This document shows, one piece after another, positions 1-7,487 of a DNA stretch of 7,630 nt (positions are counted from its first letter, which is position 1; each line of letters opens with the position of its first letter). Origin of the DNA: an uncultured Opitutales bacterium (lineage in GTDB: Bacteria; Verrucomicrobiota; Verrucomicrobiia; Opitutales; UBA2995); assembly GCA_937920335.1 (NCBI GenBank), contig CALGUT010000630.1, positions 1 through 7,630 of the forward strand, written 5' to 3'. The notes under the pieces were generated by a model that had not been told where the DNA came from, made no database searches, and was given only the letters and a program-made list of their open reading frames with translations. Made by a program: the position numbers and the translations under genes.

Positions 1-251
1 CTTCATTCCCCGTACCTAAAATATAGATTCCCCTTAGAATCCATTTGCGCATCCCACAAAATGGGAGCGTCGATCTCTGCAAGCATTTCCAATGACGGTG
101 CCGGCAGCAAATACCCATCGGTATGCAGGGAAACCTGGTCAAGCTTGCCCTTGCCAAACTGATCAAACGATTGATGCACCGTTTCATGAGTTCGTCCCTG
201 AAGAAACGAACTGGTAACGAGTGAGAAAACGGCGATCTGGAAAAGCTTCAT
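1..251 (-). CDS. Exported protein, N-terminal part, probable beta-propeller (partial)
   Basis: Only the first 83 codons are present; the gene continues beyond the left edge. I chose the ATG at 251 (MKLFQIAVF...), one base after the stop of the upstream S55 gene. A TTG at 263 in the same frame would overlap that gene by 11 nt and adds only four residues before the signal peptide. Residues 1 to about 19 look like a Sec signal peptide (Lys2, then a hydrophobic core to SSFLQG), so the mature protein should be periplasmic, secreted or membrane-attached; there is no lipobox Cys. The mature start contains FGKGKLDQVSLHTDGYL, then a PSLEMLAEI segment, then WDAQMDSKGNLYF. The last resembles a WD40/NHL/SMP-30-type propeller blade ('D.KGNLY'). 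The fold is inferred from this short stretch and the substrate is unknown. Close coupling to the S55 gene suggests co-expression and possibly a shared extracytoplasmic role. Confidence 0.75.
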
Positions 252-252
252 A

Positions 253-2007
253 TTATTCAACAATTAGTGGTAGTAACGCGCTGCCTCGGAACTCGGAATC
301 CATCGGGATTTTCATCTCAAATCCACTCTCACGAACGGTATCTTTATCGATTTTCAGGCCTTTGGCATTTTTTAGAAGCGTAAGCGTCGATGGCGGTAAA
401 CCCGCCAAATGCTGCCCCTCGAGACTTATACCCGGTGAACGACGCATTAGCTTTACATAAATATGGTCGCGGCTCTTTAGACTCTCGATCCTCTCCAGCA
501 CATGCTCGAAACGAGTCGCCGTATAAAACCCCTCAAACTCAACCTGATCGACAGATATCGCGTCAGCAACCAACACCTCAACCCGCTCTTTACGAATCTC
601 TTCCGGCAGTTCGAAGGAAACCTCCTTCGAAAAACGTTCCCCCTGGTGATTCTTTATCTTCAGAGTCAGATTCACAGTTCCTCCTGGCTGAACAGAGTCT
701 TCATGCAAATAAACAGCCTCCAGATAGGTCACCTCGGTCACGGGCCTGGACTCAATCTGAACAGCAATTGAATTCACAACAGGAGGATCGAAGGAATTGT
801 CAGTGATTAACTGATGAATAGCCAGTTGCTGAAATGCGGCAGCACTGTCTACCCCTATTCCCGCAAAAATATCGGTCACCTCAATCGGATCGTAGCCCTC
901 AACATCGATCGTCGTCTTTACTCGAAGCGTCAACTCCTCGGAATATTCAAGTCCGCCCCTCAGCGCCTCCATAGTAGCCATGGCGCCCACAATGGGACTT
1001 AACCGTGGATGACGAAACATCTTTGCTGAAAATAGCTTATCTTCAAAATCCGGATACCTGACGGAAACCGAAAAATCGGACATCGGTGAAAGCGGCCCTA
1101 ACTCAGCCGCGATCCCAGTGAGTCGATCCTGATAAACCCGGCCCACCTGCGCTCCCATATTCGAAAGCTTGAAGGATGATGAAAGCGAACGGATTACCGT
1201 GAGAATCTCAGCTTGGGCGAGCGGCATTTCAACCGAACCCCACTGAAAGAACGGATGACCGAACGCGAGTAACTGATCACCGTCTACGTGCGTTACCGTT
1301 CCTGTAGCTCCAAAGTTGAAATCGCCCTGCATGAGAATTGCAGACACCGCAGACCCGGCTTCTATCTCACCCGTCAATTCAGAAGACGTCGCCCCACCGG
1401 GACCGTTCATCATGGTAATTCCAAGAGCATCCAGCTCTCCACTAAACGCCTCTAACGTCGCGTCCGAAATCCCTGCTGCGATCAAGGGAGTGGGAAGCGG
1501 CTGCAATACCGTTTTGTACTCACCTAGCCGTTCACGGCTCTTGGGTTCTACCGATTTCCAATGCGTGTTCACCGAACCAGAGGAAGCAATTACTCTTCCC
1601 TTATCCTCCAGGACCGGCAGCATGTTATGAATAGGAGTAACGCCGATAATAGCCTGCTCCTTAGGCCACGTATAGCCATACGCATAGGCACCTATGAGCT
1701 TTCCATCAATAAACACGGGGCTTCCACTCATTCCAGCAACCGGGCCAGAGAGTATATTCGTTGCGTCCAACGCTTCACAGATAATCACCGGCTGATTGGG
1801 ACCTACAAAGTGCTCAGCAATCCCGATCACGCGAAGAGGAAAGCTTTGGATTTCAGTACCGGAAACAACAGTTCGCCATTCGCCCTCCATTCCAGGCTTC
1901 ACTTCGTCGATACGCATGAGCTCATAGGAAGGTTTGCTCTGAGCAAACAATCCACTCGCCAATACTAAAGACGCAAGAATTAGGAACGTTATTAACTTAG
2001 GGTGCAT
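253..2007 (-). CDS. Secreted SpoIVB peptidase S55 domain protein
   Basis: A complete 584-aa protein. Residues 1 to about 22 form a Sec signal peptide (Lys4, hydrophobic core, then GLFAQS), so it is exported. Two S55 hallmarks are visible: GMSGSP at 92-97 followed by VFIDGKLIGA, with Ser94 as candidate nucleophile and Asp81 as a possible acid, and GTVTHVDGDQ...FGHPF around 236-253 with His251 as candidate base. SpoIVB of Bacillus is a serine protease that triggers SigK processing; here there is no sporulation context and no clear PDZ domain, so the substrate is unknown. In SpoIVB the His motif precedes the Ser motif; here the order is reversed. Residues about 425-584 look beta-rich (PGGTVNLTLKIKN), perhaps an Ig-like domain. 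The ATG at 2007 follows the gpmI stop by 9 nt, with no Shine-Dalgarno, so translation is probably coupled. Family assignment is good; proteolytic activity is not proven. Confidence 0.85.
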   Translation of the reverse strand: MHPKLITFLILASLVLASGLFAQSKPSYELMRIDEVKPGMEGEWRTVVSGTEIQSFPLRVIGIAEHFVGPNQPVIICEALDATNILSGPVAGMSGSPVFIDGKLIGAYAYGYTWPKEQAIIGVTPIHNMLPVLEDKGRVIASSGSVNTHWKSVEPKSRERLGEYKTVLQPLPTPLIAAGISDATLEAFSGELDALGITMMNGPGGATSSELTGEIEAGSAVSAILMQGDFNFGATGTVTHVDGDQLLAFGHPFFQWGSVEMPLAQAEILTVIRSLSSSFKLSNMGAQVGRVYQDRLTGIAAELGPLSPMSDFSVSVRYPDFEDKLFSAKMFRHPRLSPIVGAMATMEALRGGLEYSEELTLRVKTTIDVEGYDPIEVTDIFAGIGVDSAAAFQQLAIHQLITDNSFDPPVVNSIAVQIESRPVTEVTYLEAVYLHEDSVQPGGTVNLTLKIKNHQGERFSKEVSFELPEEIRKERVEVLVADAISVDQVEFEGFYTATRFEHVLERIESLKSRDHIYVKLMRRSPGISLEGQHLAGLPPSTLTLLKNAKGLKIDKDTVRESGFEMKIPMDSEFRGSALLPLIVE

Positions 2008-2016
2008 GTACGGGTG

Positions 2017-3594
2017 TTAAGCGATAACCAGATTTTTACCGGTCATTTCTGACGGTTGGGATAGCCCCAAAAAATGTAAGACCGTAGGGGCTATATCGGC
2101 TAGACGCCTGTCTTCTGAAATAAGTTTCAAATTTTCGCACCCTTTTCCGTAAACCACCAGTTCGACCGGATTCAAAGTATGGGCAGTATGCGGACCATCG
2201 ACCGTGGGGTCCCACATTTGATCACAGTTCCCGTGATCAGCAGTTACCAATGCAATACCCCCTACGGAATCGAGTGCATCCAATAATTGTCCAAGATATT
2301 GATCAACTTTCTCACACGCTTTCTCTACCGCCTCCAAAGAACCCGTATGACCCACCATGTCCGGATTTGCGAAGTTAACCAATATGAAGTCGTAGTTTTG
2401 CGAAAGGATAGCCTTTCTGGTGATCTCTTTGACTTCTTCGGCTGACATCTCAGGTGCAAGATCGTAGGTCGTTACCTGAGGACTGGGCGCCATCCCACGA
2501 TCTTCGCCAGGAAACGGCTCTTCACGGTAATCGTTAAAGAAAAAGGTCACATGAGGATATTTTTCTGTTTCCGCGCAGCGGAATTGCGTCCGCTTATTAT
2601 CCGCTAAATAGCTTCCCAGAATGTTCGGCATTTTATCCACACGCGGAAAAATAATGTGATCGAGCATACCCTTTTTGTAGTCGGTCATTCCTGCGTAGAA
2701 GAGGTTCAGCTTTTCTCCTCGTTCAAAATCTGCGAAGTCGTCCTCAATAAACGCCCGCGTTATTTCACGAGGACGGTCCCCCCGATAGTTATAGAAAACG
2801 ACTGAATCTCCATTTGCGATCGTCGCCAGGGGATTACCATCTTCGCCCAACACCCAGGTTGGAGGCACAAACTCGTCGCCACTCCGCGAACTATCTAACG
2901 GATTGTCGTAATATTGCTGAACGGCGGCCGTCGCAGACGGAGCCGTGCTCGAGGCCTCCTTTCCCGTTAACATGTTATACGCATTGGAGACGCGGTCCCA
3001 ACGGTTATCACGGTCCATACTCCAAAACCTGCCACAGACAGAGGCAATTTTCCCAATTCCAAGCTCGGCACACTTCGCCTCAACCTGCTTGATGTAACCA
3101 AGACCGCTATGAGGTGACGTATCGCGTCCATCGGTGAAAGCATGGATATAGACTTCCCCTACTCCAGCCGCCTTGGCTTCGATTAATAGTCCATAGAGAT
3201 GTTCAAGAAGCCCGTGAACACCTGCATCAGAAACAATACCGAGCAAATGAAGGTTACCGCCTTCATTCACCCGTTTAAAAGCTGCTTTAAGTGTCTCATT
3301 CTCTCGAATACTACCGGTCTCAAATGCCTTGGTGATCCGAACGACCTCTTGATCAACGATACGACCTGCCCCTATATTCTGGTGTCCGACTTCACTATTG
3401 CCCATTACTCCAACGGGAACCCCGACGTCCAGACCACAGGCGGCAAGCTCGGTTCGAGGCCAATTTGCGGTTAGCCTGTCAGAAACCGGTGTATTGGCCA
3501 GCATGACACTGTTAAATGCATCGTGATCGTGGTTGTGGTTGGATCCCCAACCATCGCGAATTACTAATAACACAGGGCGTTTTTCCTCGTTCAT
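2017..3594 (-). CDS. gpmI: 2,3-bisphosphoglycerate-independent phosphoglycerate mutase
   Basis: Interconverts 3- and 2-phosphoglycerate in cytoplasmic glycolysis/gluconeogenesis, using a phosphoserine intermediate and two metal ions (Mn2+ typically). I start it at the ATG at 3594, giving 525 aa, close to the family's usual 510-515; a TTG at 3603 would add only three residues. Alkaline-phosphatase-superfamily motifs are all present: VIRDGWG (Asp14), GNSEVGHQNIGAGRIV with the catalytic Ser67, TDGRDTSP (about 155-162), DRDNRWDRV (about 194-202), NYRGDRPRE in the phosphotransferase part, NPDMVGHTG (Asp412, His416), TADHGN (Asp453, His454) and PHTAHT (His469/His472). No key residue is missing and no frame break is seen. 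It is the first gene of a leftward cluster, with the secreted S55 gene 9 nt downstream, and is divergent from ileS. A weak AAGA lies about 12 nt before the ATG. Identification is secure. Confidence 0.97.
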   Translation of the reverse strand: MNEEKRPVLLVIRDGWGSNHNHDHDAFNSVMLANTPVSDRLTANWPRTELAACGLDVGVPVGVMGNSEVGHQNIGAGRIVDQEVVRITKAFETGSIRENETLKAAFKRVNEGGNLHLLGIVSDAGVHGLLEHLYGLLIEAKAAGVGEVYIHAFTDGRDTSPHSGLGYIKQVEAKCAELGIGKIASVCGRFWSMDRDNRWDRVSNAYNMLTGKEASSTAPSATAAVQQYYDNPLDSSRSGDEFVPPTWVLGEDGNPLATIANGDSVVFYNYRGDRPREITRAFIEDDFADFERGEKLNLFYAGMTDYKKGMLDHIIFPRVDKMPNILGSYLADNKRTQFRCAETEKYPHVTFFFNDYREEPFPGEDRGMAPSPQVTTYDLAPEMSAEEVKEITRKAILSQNYDFILVNFANPDMVGHTGSLEAVEKACEKVDQYLGQLLDALDSVGGIALVTADHGNCDQMWDPTVDGPHTAHTLNPVELVVYGKGCENLKLISEDRRLADIAPTVLHFLGLSQPSEMTGKNLVIA

Positions 3595-3625
3595 ATGTGG
3601 CAATCTTAATCAATTCCTCGACCCC

Positions 3626-3635
3626 ATCCCGGGAT
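3626..3635. repeat. 10-bp palindrome in the gpmI 5' region
   Basis: ATCCCGGGAT is a perfect palindrome. It lies 31-40 bases upstream of the gpmI ATG, probably within the transcribed leader if the promoter near 3680 is right. Flanking CCC and GGG on the RNA could extend it to a short hairpin with a UU bulge. It could be an operator half-site pair or chance; no function is claimed. Confidence 0.35.
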
Positions 3636-3677
3636 AAGGGAGCCGAAAGAATCGATAAATAGACGGATCAAGTCTAG

Positions 3678-3683
3678 AATATA
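3678..3683 (-). promoter_or_regulatory. Candidate -10 element for gpmI cluster
   Basis: On the minus strand the sequence reads GTTATATATTCTAG, containing TATATT (5 of 6 to TATAAT), about 85 bases upstream of the gpmI ATG. At a 17-bp spacing the -35 position reads GTGGTT, a poor match to TTGACA. The call rests on the AT-rich -10 and on the need for a promoter here. Confidence 0.3.
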
Positions 3684-3801
3684 TAACAAAAAAACTGGGA
3701 AACCACGACAGCTGGCACCCATGGGGCTAAAGACCGCGCTCTCACTGTCATTTCGCCCTTTCTACGGGGCCTCAATACCGACAATACGATTTCACCGCTG
3801 A

Positions 3802-3846
3802 GCGCTTGACTTGGAAGACTTAAATCGCATTGTTCCGGCGCTTAAC
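3802..3846 (+). repeat. Short direct repeat GCGCTTRAC upstream of ileS
   Basis: GCGCTTGAC at 3802-3810 and GCGCTTAAC at 3838-3846 match at 8 of 9 bases and start 36 bp apart. They flank the weak candidate ileS promoter and could be a paired binding site for a regulator, but an 8/9 match in about 290 bp may also be chance. Confidence 0.25.
3806..3833 (+). promoter_or_regulatory. Candidate ileS promoter
   Basis: TTGACT (3806-3811, 5 of 6 to the -35 consensus) is followed after 16 bp by CATTGT (3828-3833), only 3 of 6 to TATAAT. The -35 is attractive, the -10 is not. If used, the leader before the ileS ATG at 3889 would be about 45-50 nt, and the upstream in-frame TTG at 3811 would not be transcribed as a start codon. 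Confidence 0.25.
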
Positions 3847-3888
3847 GGCGACCCTATACCGGCTTCGCACAAGACCCGTTCTACCATA

Positions 3889-6681
3889 ATGGCCAATAAC
3901 CTGAAAGACACACTCACACTACCAACCACTGAGTTTCCCATGCGGGCGAACTTGGTTAAACGTGAGCCTCAGCGGATTGAGCATTGGGAAAAAGAGGATC
4001 TTTACGGGAAGATTCAGGCAAAGAATGCGGATGGACCGAGCTTCATTCTGCACGACGGCCCTCCATTCACAAGCGGCGACGTGCATATAGGAACCGCTTT
4101 GAACAAAAGCCTCAAGGAAATGATCCTGCGCTACAAGTCGATGCAAGGATTTCGTGCCCCTTACATTCCGGGTTGGGATTGTCACGGTTTGCCGATTGAG
4201 CACCGAGTCATGAAAGACATGCGGGAGAAAGGTAAAGACCTACCCCCTTCTGAAATACGAAGTGCCTGCGCCGATTTCTCCAAAAAGTTTATCGAAATCC
4301 AACGTAAGCAGTTCAAACGACTAGGAATCCTAGCCGATTGGGAACACGAGTACCGCACGCTTGATCCGGAATACGAAGCCGATATTTTGCGTACCTTTTC
4401 TGCCTTTATCGAAAAAGGCCTCGTTTATCGCAGCAAGAAGCCAGTCTACTGGTCGATTCCCTGTGAAACCGCTCTTGCCGAAGCTGAAATTGAGTATAAG
4501 GACCACGTAAGTCCGTCCATCTGGGTAAAATTTTCAATTCCAGACAGCTCAACCATTGGTGTCGAAGGAAACGTATCAATCGTCATTTGGACAACCACAC
4601 CGTGGACGATTCCTGCCAATATGGCTGTGGCTGTACACCCAAGAATCGACTACTCGGTGGTCGTTGCCGGAGCCGAAAAATTCATCGTGGCAAGGGATCT
4701 GGTAGAGACTTTCACCAGCGATACCGATCTCGAAGACTATTCTATTGAAAAAGACATTCGCGGTGAAGCGCTGGACGGCCTCGAAAGTCGCCACCCCTTC
4801 ATCGACCGAGCTAGTCCCATCATTTTAGCAGATTACGTAACAACCGAATCTGGAACAGGCGCAGTTCACACAGCCCCTGGACATGGTTTGGACGATTATC
4901 AGTCAGGCTTAAAGTATGGCCTCGATATTTACTGCCCACTGGACGATCACGGCAAGTACGTAGACGATGGCCAAATGCCAGCAGAGCTCGTTGGCGTAAG
5001 CGTGCTGGAAAAGAAAGGCCGTAGTCCAGCCAACGTAGCGGTACTTAAGCTATTAGAAGATTCAGGAAAGCTTCTTAAATTTAAGAAATACAATCACAGC
5101 TATCCCCATTGTTGGCGCTCTAAGACGCCAGTCATCTTTAGAGCGATGGACCAGTGGTTCGTAGCGATGGATAAGAATGGATTTCGCGAGCAGGCCAAAG
5201 AAGCTATCGGACAAGTAAAGTGGGTCCCCGCTTGGGGAGAAAACCGCATCCGAGGTGCCGTTGAGGGACGCCCAGACTGGTGCGTAAGTCGTCAAAGGAG
5301 CTGGGGAGTCCCCATCCCCGCATTTTACGACGAAGACGGAACTCCATTTCTTGACGCAGGTGTCGTCAAAGCCATTGCCGACAAGATCGAATCTAAAGGA
5401 ACCAACTACTGGTTTGAGAATGACGCCACTGCAATCCTAGAGGGTATCGAGCTTCCAGAAGAATGGAAGGGAAAGATTTTGACCTGCGGAAAGGATACGC
5501 TTGATGTATGGATCGACTCAGGTTCTAGCCACCAAGCCGTCTTGCGCCGCCAAAAAACGCTGGGGTTCCCTGCTGATCTTTATCTAGAAGGCAGCGACCA
5601 GCATCGCGGCTGGTTTCAGTCTTCGCTCTGGACAAGCATCGCTAAGGAAGGCTGTGCTCCCTACAAAGAAATTGTCACTCACGGATTCATCGTCCGCGGT
5701 GATGGTACCAAGATCAGCAAGAGCGATACTCATGGGAAACCACAAACGTCAGATGCCTACATCAGTCGCTATGGTGCCGATGTAATTCGCCTTTGGATCG
5801 CTTCGCAGGACTACCGCAATGACATCCCGGTGTCAGATGACATCATCAAACGTATCGTCGATTCCTATCGATTGGTCAGAAATACCATGCGTTTTCAACT
5901 TTCCAACCTCTTCGATTTTGACGCCTCCAAAGATGCTGTCGCCATTGAAGATCTGGATCCGATTGACCGCTGGGCATTACACAAATCATCTGAATTGATC
6001 GAAGCAGTAACTAAGGCATACGACGAATACGAATTCCATAGAGTCTACCAACTGATCAACCAGTTTTTCTCTGTGACGCTCTCGGCGATGTATCACGACA
6101 TGCTAAAAGATCGCCTCTATACGCTGGCACCCGATTCAGCGCTTCGCAGGTCTTCACAAACAGCCATATACCATATTTTTCAGACCGTTTCGCGCTTGCT
6201 CGCACCGATCGTCACTTTCACGACCGACGAAGCGTGGTCCTATTTCAAATCCGGACAAGAATACGGTAGCGATTCCATTCATCTGGAGGCTTGGCCACAG
6301 GCAGAAACAGACTGGAAATGGCCCGAATGGATCGAAGAATTTGAAAATGTACTAAAATTCCGAAATACGGTCAATGAGCTGCTTGAAAAGGCTCGACAAG
6401 CCAAAGAAATTGGAAAATCTCTCGACGCCGTCGTCAGCATTGTCGGGTCTTCCGAAGATGCGCTCTATCAAAACCTGAAAACCTTCGAATCCAAATTACC
6501 TGAAATATTTATTACCTCCAAAGTCTCTTTGGAACCAAATGGGAATGAAGCTGTTTCTGTATCGATCAAGCCAGTAGATGGAGAAAGGTGTCCGAGATGC
6601 TGGAGAACAGTCGAAGCACTCATTCCATCAATCATTGACGAACATTTATGTCCGCGCTGCGAAGAGGCGCTCAAACATTAA
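3889..6681 (+). CDS. ileS: Isoleucyl-tRNA synthetase, bacterial zinc-binding type
   Basis: Charges tRNA-Ile with isoleucine in the cytoplasm and edits mischarged valine. Starting at the ATG at 3889 gives 930 aa, the usual size; the frame is open up to a TTG at 3811, but those 26 extra residues look non-conserved. Class I features in order: HIGT at 66-69 (variant of HIGH, after PPFTSGDV), GWDCHGLPIE (about 95-104), editing (CP1) domain with WTTTPWTIPAN (234-244) and HTAPGHGLDDY (327-337, including the editing Asp335/336 region), GRPDWCVSRQRSWGVPIP (about 460-477), DVWIDSGSSH, YLEGSDQHRGWFQSSL, and KISKS at 608-612. The C-terminal zinc finger has Cys901, Cys904, Cys921 and Cys924. KISKS is followed by DTHGKPQTSDAY, about two residues longer than the LGN-type loop of E. 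coli. A DksA-like gene starts 23 nt downstream. No Shine-Dalgarno is visible. Identification is secure. Confidence 0.97.
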   Translation: MANNLKDTLTLPTTEFPMRANLVKREPQRIEHWEKEDLYGKIQAKNADGPSFILHDGPPFTSGDVHIGTALNKSLKEMILRYKSMQGFRAPYIPGWDCHGLPIEHRVMKDMREKGKDLPPSEIRSACADFSKKFIEIQRKQFKRLGILADWEHEYRTLDPEYEADILRTFSAFIEKGLVYRSKKPVYWSIPCETALAEAEIEYKDHVSPSIWVKFSIPDSSTIGVEGNVSIVIWTTTPWTIPANMAVAVHPRIDYSVVVAGAEKFIVARDLVETFTSDTDLEDYSIEKDIRGEALDGLESRHPFIDRASPIILADYVTTESGTGAVHTAPGHGLDDYQSGLKYGLDIYCPLDDHGKYVDDGQMPAELVGVSVLEKKGRSPANVAVLKLLEDSGKLLKFKKYNHSYPHCWRSKTPVIFRAMDQWFVAMDKNGFREQAKEAIGQVKWVPAWGENRIRGAVEGRPDWCVSRQRSWGVPIPAFYDEDGTPFLDAGVVKAIADKIESKGTNYWFENDATAILEGIELPEEWKGKILTCGKDTLDVWIDSGSSHQAVLRRQKTLGFPADLYLEGSDQHRGWFQSSLWTSIAKEGCAPYKEIVTHGFIVRGDGTKISKSDTHGKPQTSDAYISRYGADVIRLWIASQDYRNDIPVSDDIIKRIVDSYRLVRNTMRFQLSNLFDFDASKDAVAIEDLDPIDRWALHKSSELIEAVTKAYDEYEFHRVYQLINQFFSVTLSAMYHDMLKDRLYTLAPDSALRRSSQTAIYHIFQTVSRLLAPIVTFTTDEAWSYFKSGQEYGSDSIHLEAWPQAETDWKWPEWIEEFENVLKFRNTVNELLEKARQAKEIGKSLDAVVSIVGSSEDALYQNLKTFESKLPEIFITSKVSLEPNGNEAVSVSIKPVDGERCPRCWRTVEALIPSIIDEHLCPRCEEALKH

Positions 6682-6704
6682 GCTAATTAAACAATTCCAA
6701 CAAG

Positions 6705-7487
6705 ATGCCTGCCAAAAAAACCGCCACCAAAAAAGTGACCAAAGCGAAAACTGCAATGAAGGCCAAGCCTGCACCCGCCGAAGAAAAGCCTAATGCCAGT
6801 AGCGGCAAGGTGGCTGCATTCACTTTTGATGATGTCAAAAGCCTGCTTAAGAATAAGAAACCGGACGAGAGCGCGACTGAAGAAAAAGCAACCAAGAAGG
6901 TTGCCAAAAAGGTTGTAAAAGCTGAAATCGAAGAGGTTCCTCAAGCAGCTCCTCAGAACTACGGAGCGGCTTCGCTTGCAGACATCCTGGGCTACAATCC
7001 AGGAAGCAAACCGAACTTCAATGACGATAAAAACGTTCCAAAAAAGCTCAAAGTATACTACGATCTCCTGATCGAACTTCGTAACCACGTCAACGAAGAG
7101 CTGGATCTCCACACAAGAGAAACGCTGAAGAAATCCAGCAAGGACGACTCAGGCGATATAGCTAGCTATAGTCAGCATATGGCTGATGAAGGAACGGACA
7201 CATTTGATCGCGATTTTGCGCTCAGCGTGGTAACCTCCGAACAGGAAGCACTAACGGAAATCGAAGAGGCAATCAGCCGGATCTTTGACGGCACGTATGG
7301 CATCTGCGAAATCACCGGAGAACCCATCAATAAAGAACGACTCATGGCGGTTCCTTTCACCAAGCACTCTCTTGAAGGGCAAAAACAGCTGGAAAAGAAC
7401 AAGAGAAATACCGTTCAACGGGGCGGCATCTATAGTGCAGGTATAGAAGATTCGACCCAGTTTCTGGCGAATGATGATGGCGACTAG
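6705..7487 (+). CDS. DksA/TraR-like protein with lysine-rich tail and degenerate zinc finger
   Basis: DksA-family proteins bind RNA polymerase through the secondary channel and tune transcription initiation, often with ppGpp. This 260-aa protein is much longer than DksA (151 aa in E. coli). Residues 1-30 and about 58-75 are rich in Lys/Ala/Thr, with ATKKV at 7-11 and 62-66, resembling histone H1-like tails and probably disordered and nucleic-acid binding. Between and after lie FTFDDVKSLL (39-48) and ASLADILGY (89-97), of unknown role. Residues about 112-190 form the helical hairpin (helix 1 about 113-142, helix 2 about 170-192), with acidic tip residues Asp161, Asp165, Asp168 and Asp170. DGTYGICEITGEPINKERL (195-213) is the zinc-finger region, but only Cys201 remains; the other three cysteine positions read Thr204, Ser222 and Gly225. 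The protein probably does not bind zinc. It sits 23 nt after ileS and overlaps lspA. Family membership is good; regulatory targets are unknown. Confidence 0.88.
   Translation: MPAKKTATKKVTKAKTAMKAKPAPAEEKPNASSGKVAAFTFDDVKSLLKNKKPDESATEEKATKKVAKKVVKAEIEEVPQAAPQNYGAASLADILGYNPGSKPNFNDDKNVPKKLKVYYDLLIELRNHVNEELDLHTRETLKKSSKDDSGDIASYSQHMADEGTDTFDRDFALSVVTSEQEALTEIEEAISRIFDGTYGICEITGEPINKERLMAVPFTKHSLEGQKQLEKNKRNTVQRGGIYSAGIEDSTQFLANDDGD

Larger units (their letters stand above)
3595..3888. other. Divergent intergenic region between gpmI and ileS
   Basis: About 290 bp without a supported gene, separating two divergent clusters, so it must carry the promoters for both. It holds a TATATT-like hexamer for gpmI (3678-3683, minus), a TTGACT hexamer before ileS (3806-3811, plus), a palindrome ATCCCGGGAT (3626-3635) and a 9-bp direct repeat GCGCTTRAC (3802-3810 and 3838-3846). 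A 26-codon open frame at 3721-3801 exists but has no ribosome-binding site and I do not call it a gene. I find no T-box consensus, no tRNA and no convincing terminator. Confidence 0.8.

Noticed and set aside
390..806. 138-aa open frame on the plus strand opposite the S55 gene, and other antisense frames
   Set aside because: They lie opposite well-supported genes, have low-complexity Pro/Ser/Arg-rich translations and show no recognisable motif; they are shadows.
3721..3801. 26-codon open frame upstream of ileS with two AUA isoleucine codons, a possible leader peptide
   Set aside because: No ribosome-binding site, the Ile codons are not in a run, and I find no terminator/antiterminator pair between it and ileS.
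3811..3888. N-terminal extension of IleS from a TTG start
   Set aside because: The 26 extra residues resemble no IleS N-terminus, the ATG at 3889 gives the usual 930 aa, and the TTG overlaps the best -35 hexamer.
3604..3888. T-box riboswitch controlling ileS
   Set aside because: The conserved T-box sequence (AGGGTGG.ACCGCG type) and a following terminator are absent.
6714..6734. A7 and A6 runs at the start of the DksA-like gene as a programmed frameshift or phase-variable tract
   Set aside because: They encode Lys codons of the lysine-rich tail, the frame is intact, and no alternative frame product or stimulatory structure is evident.
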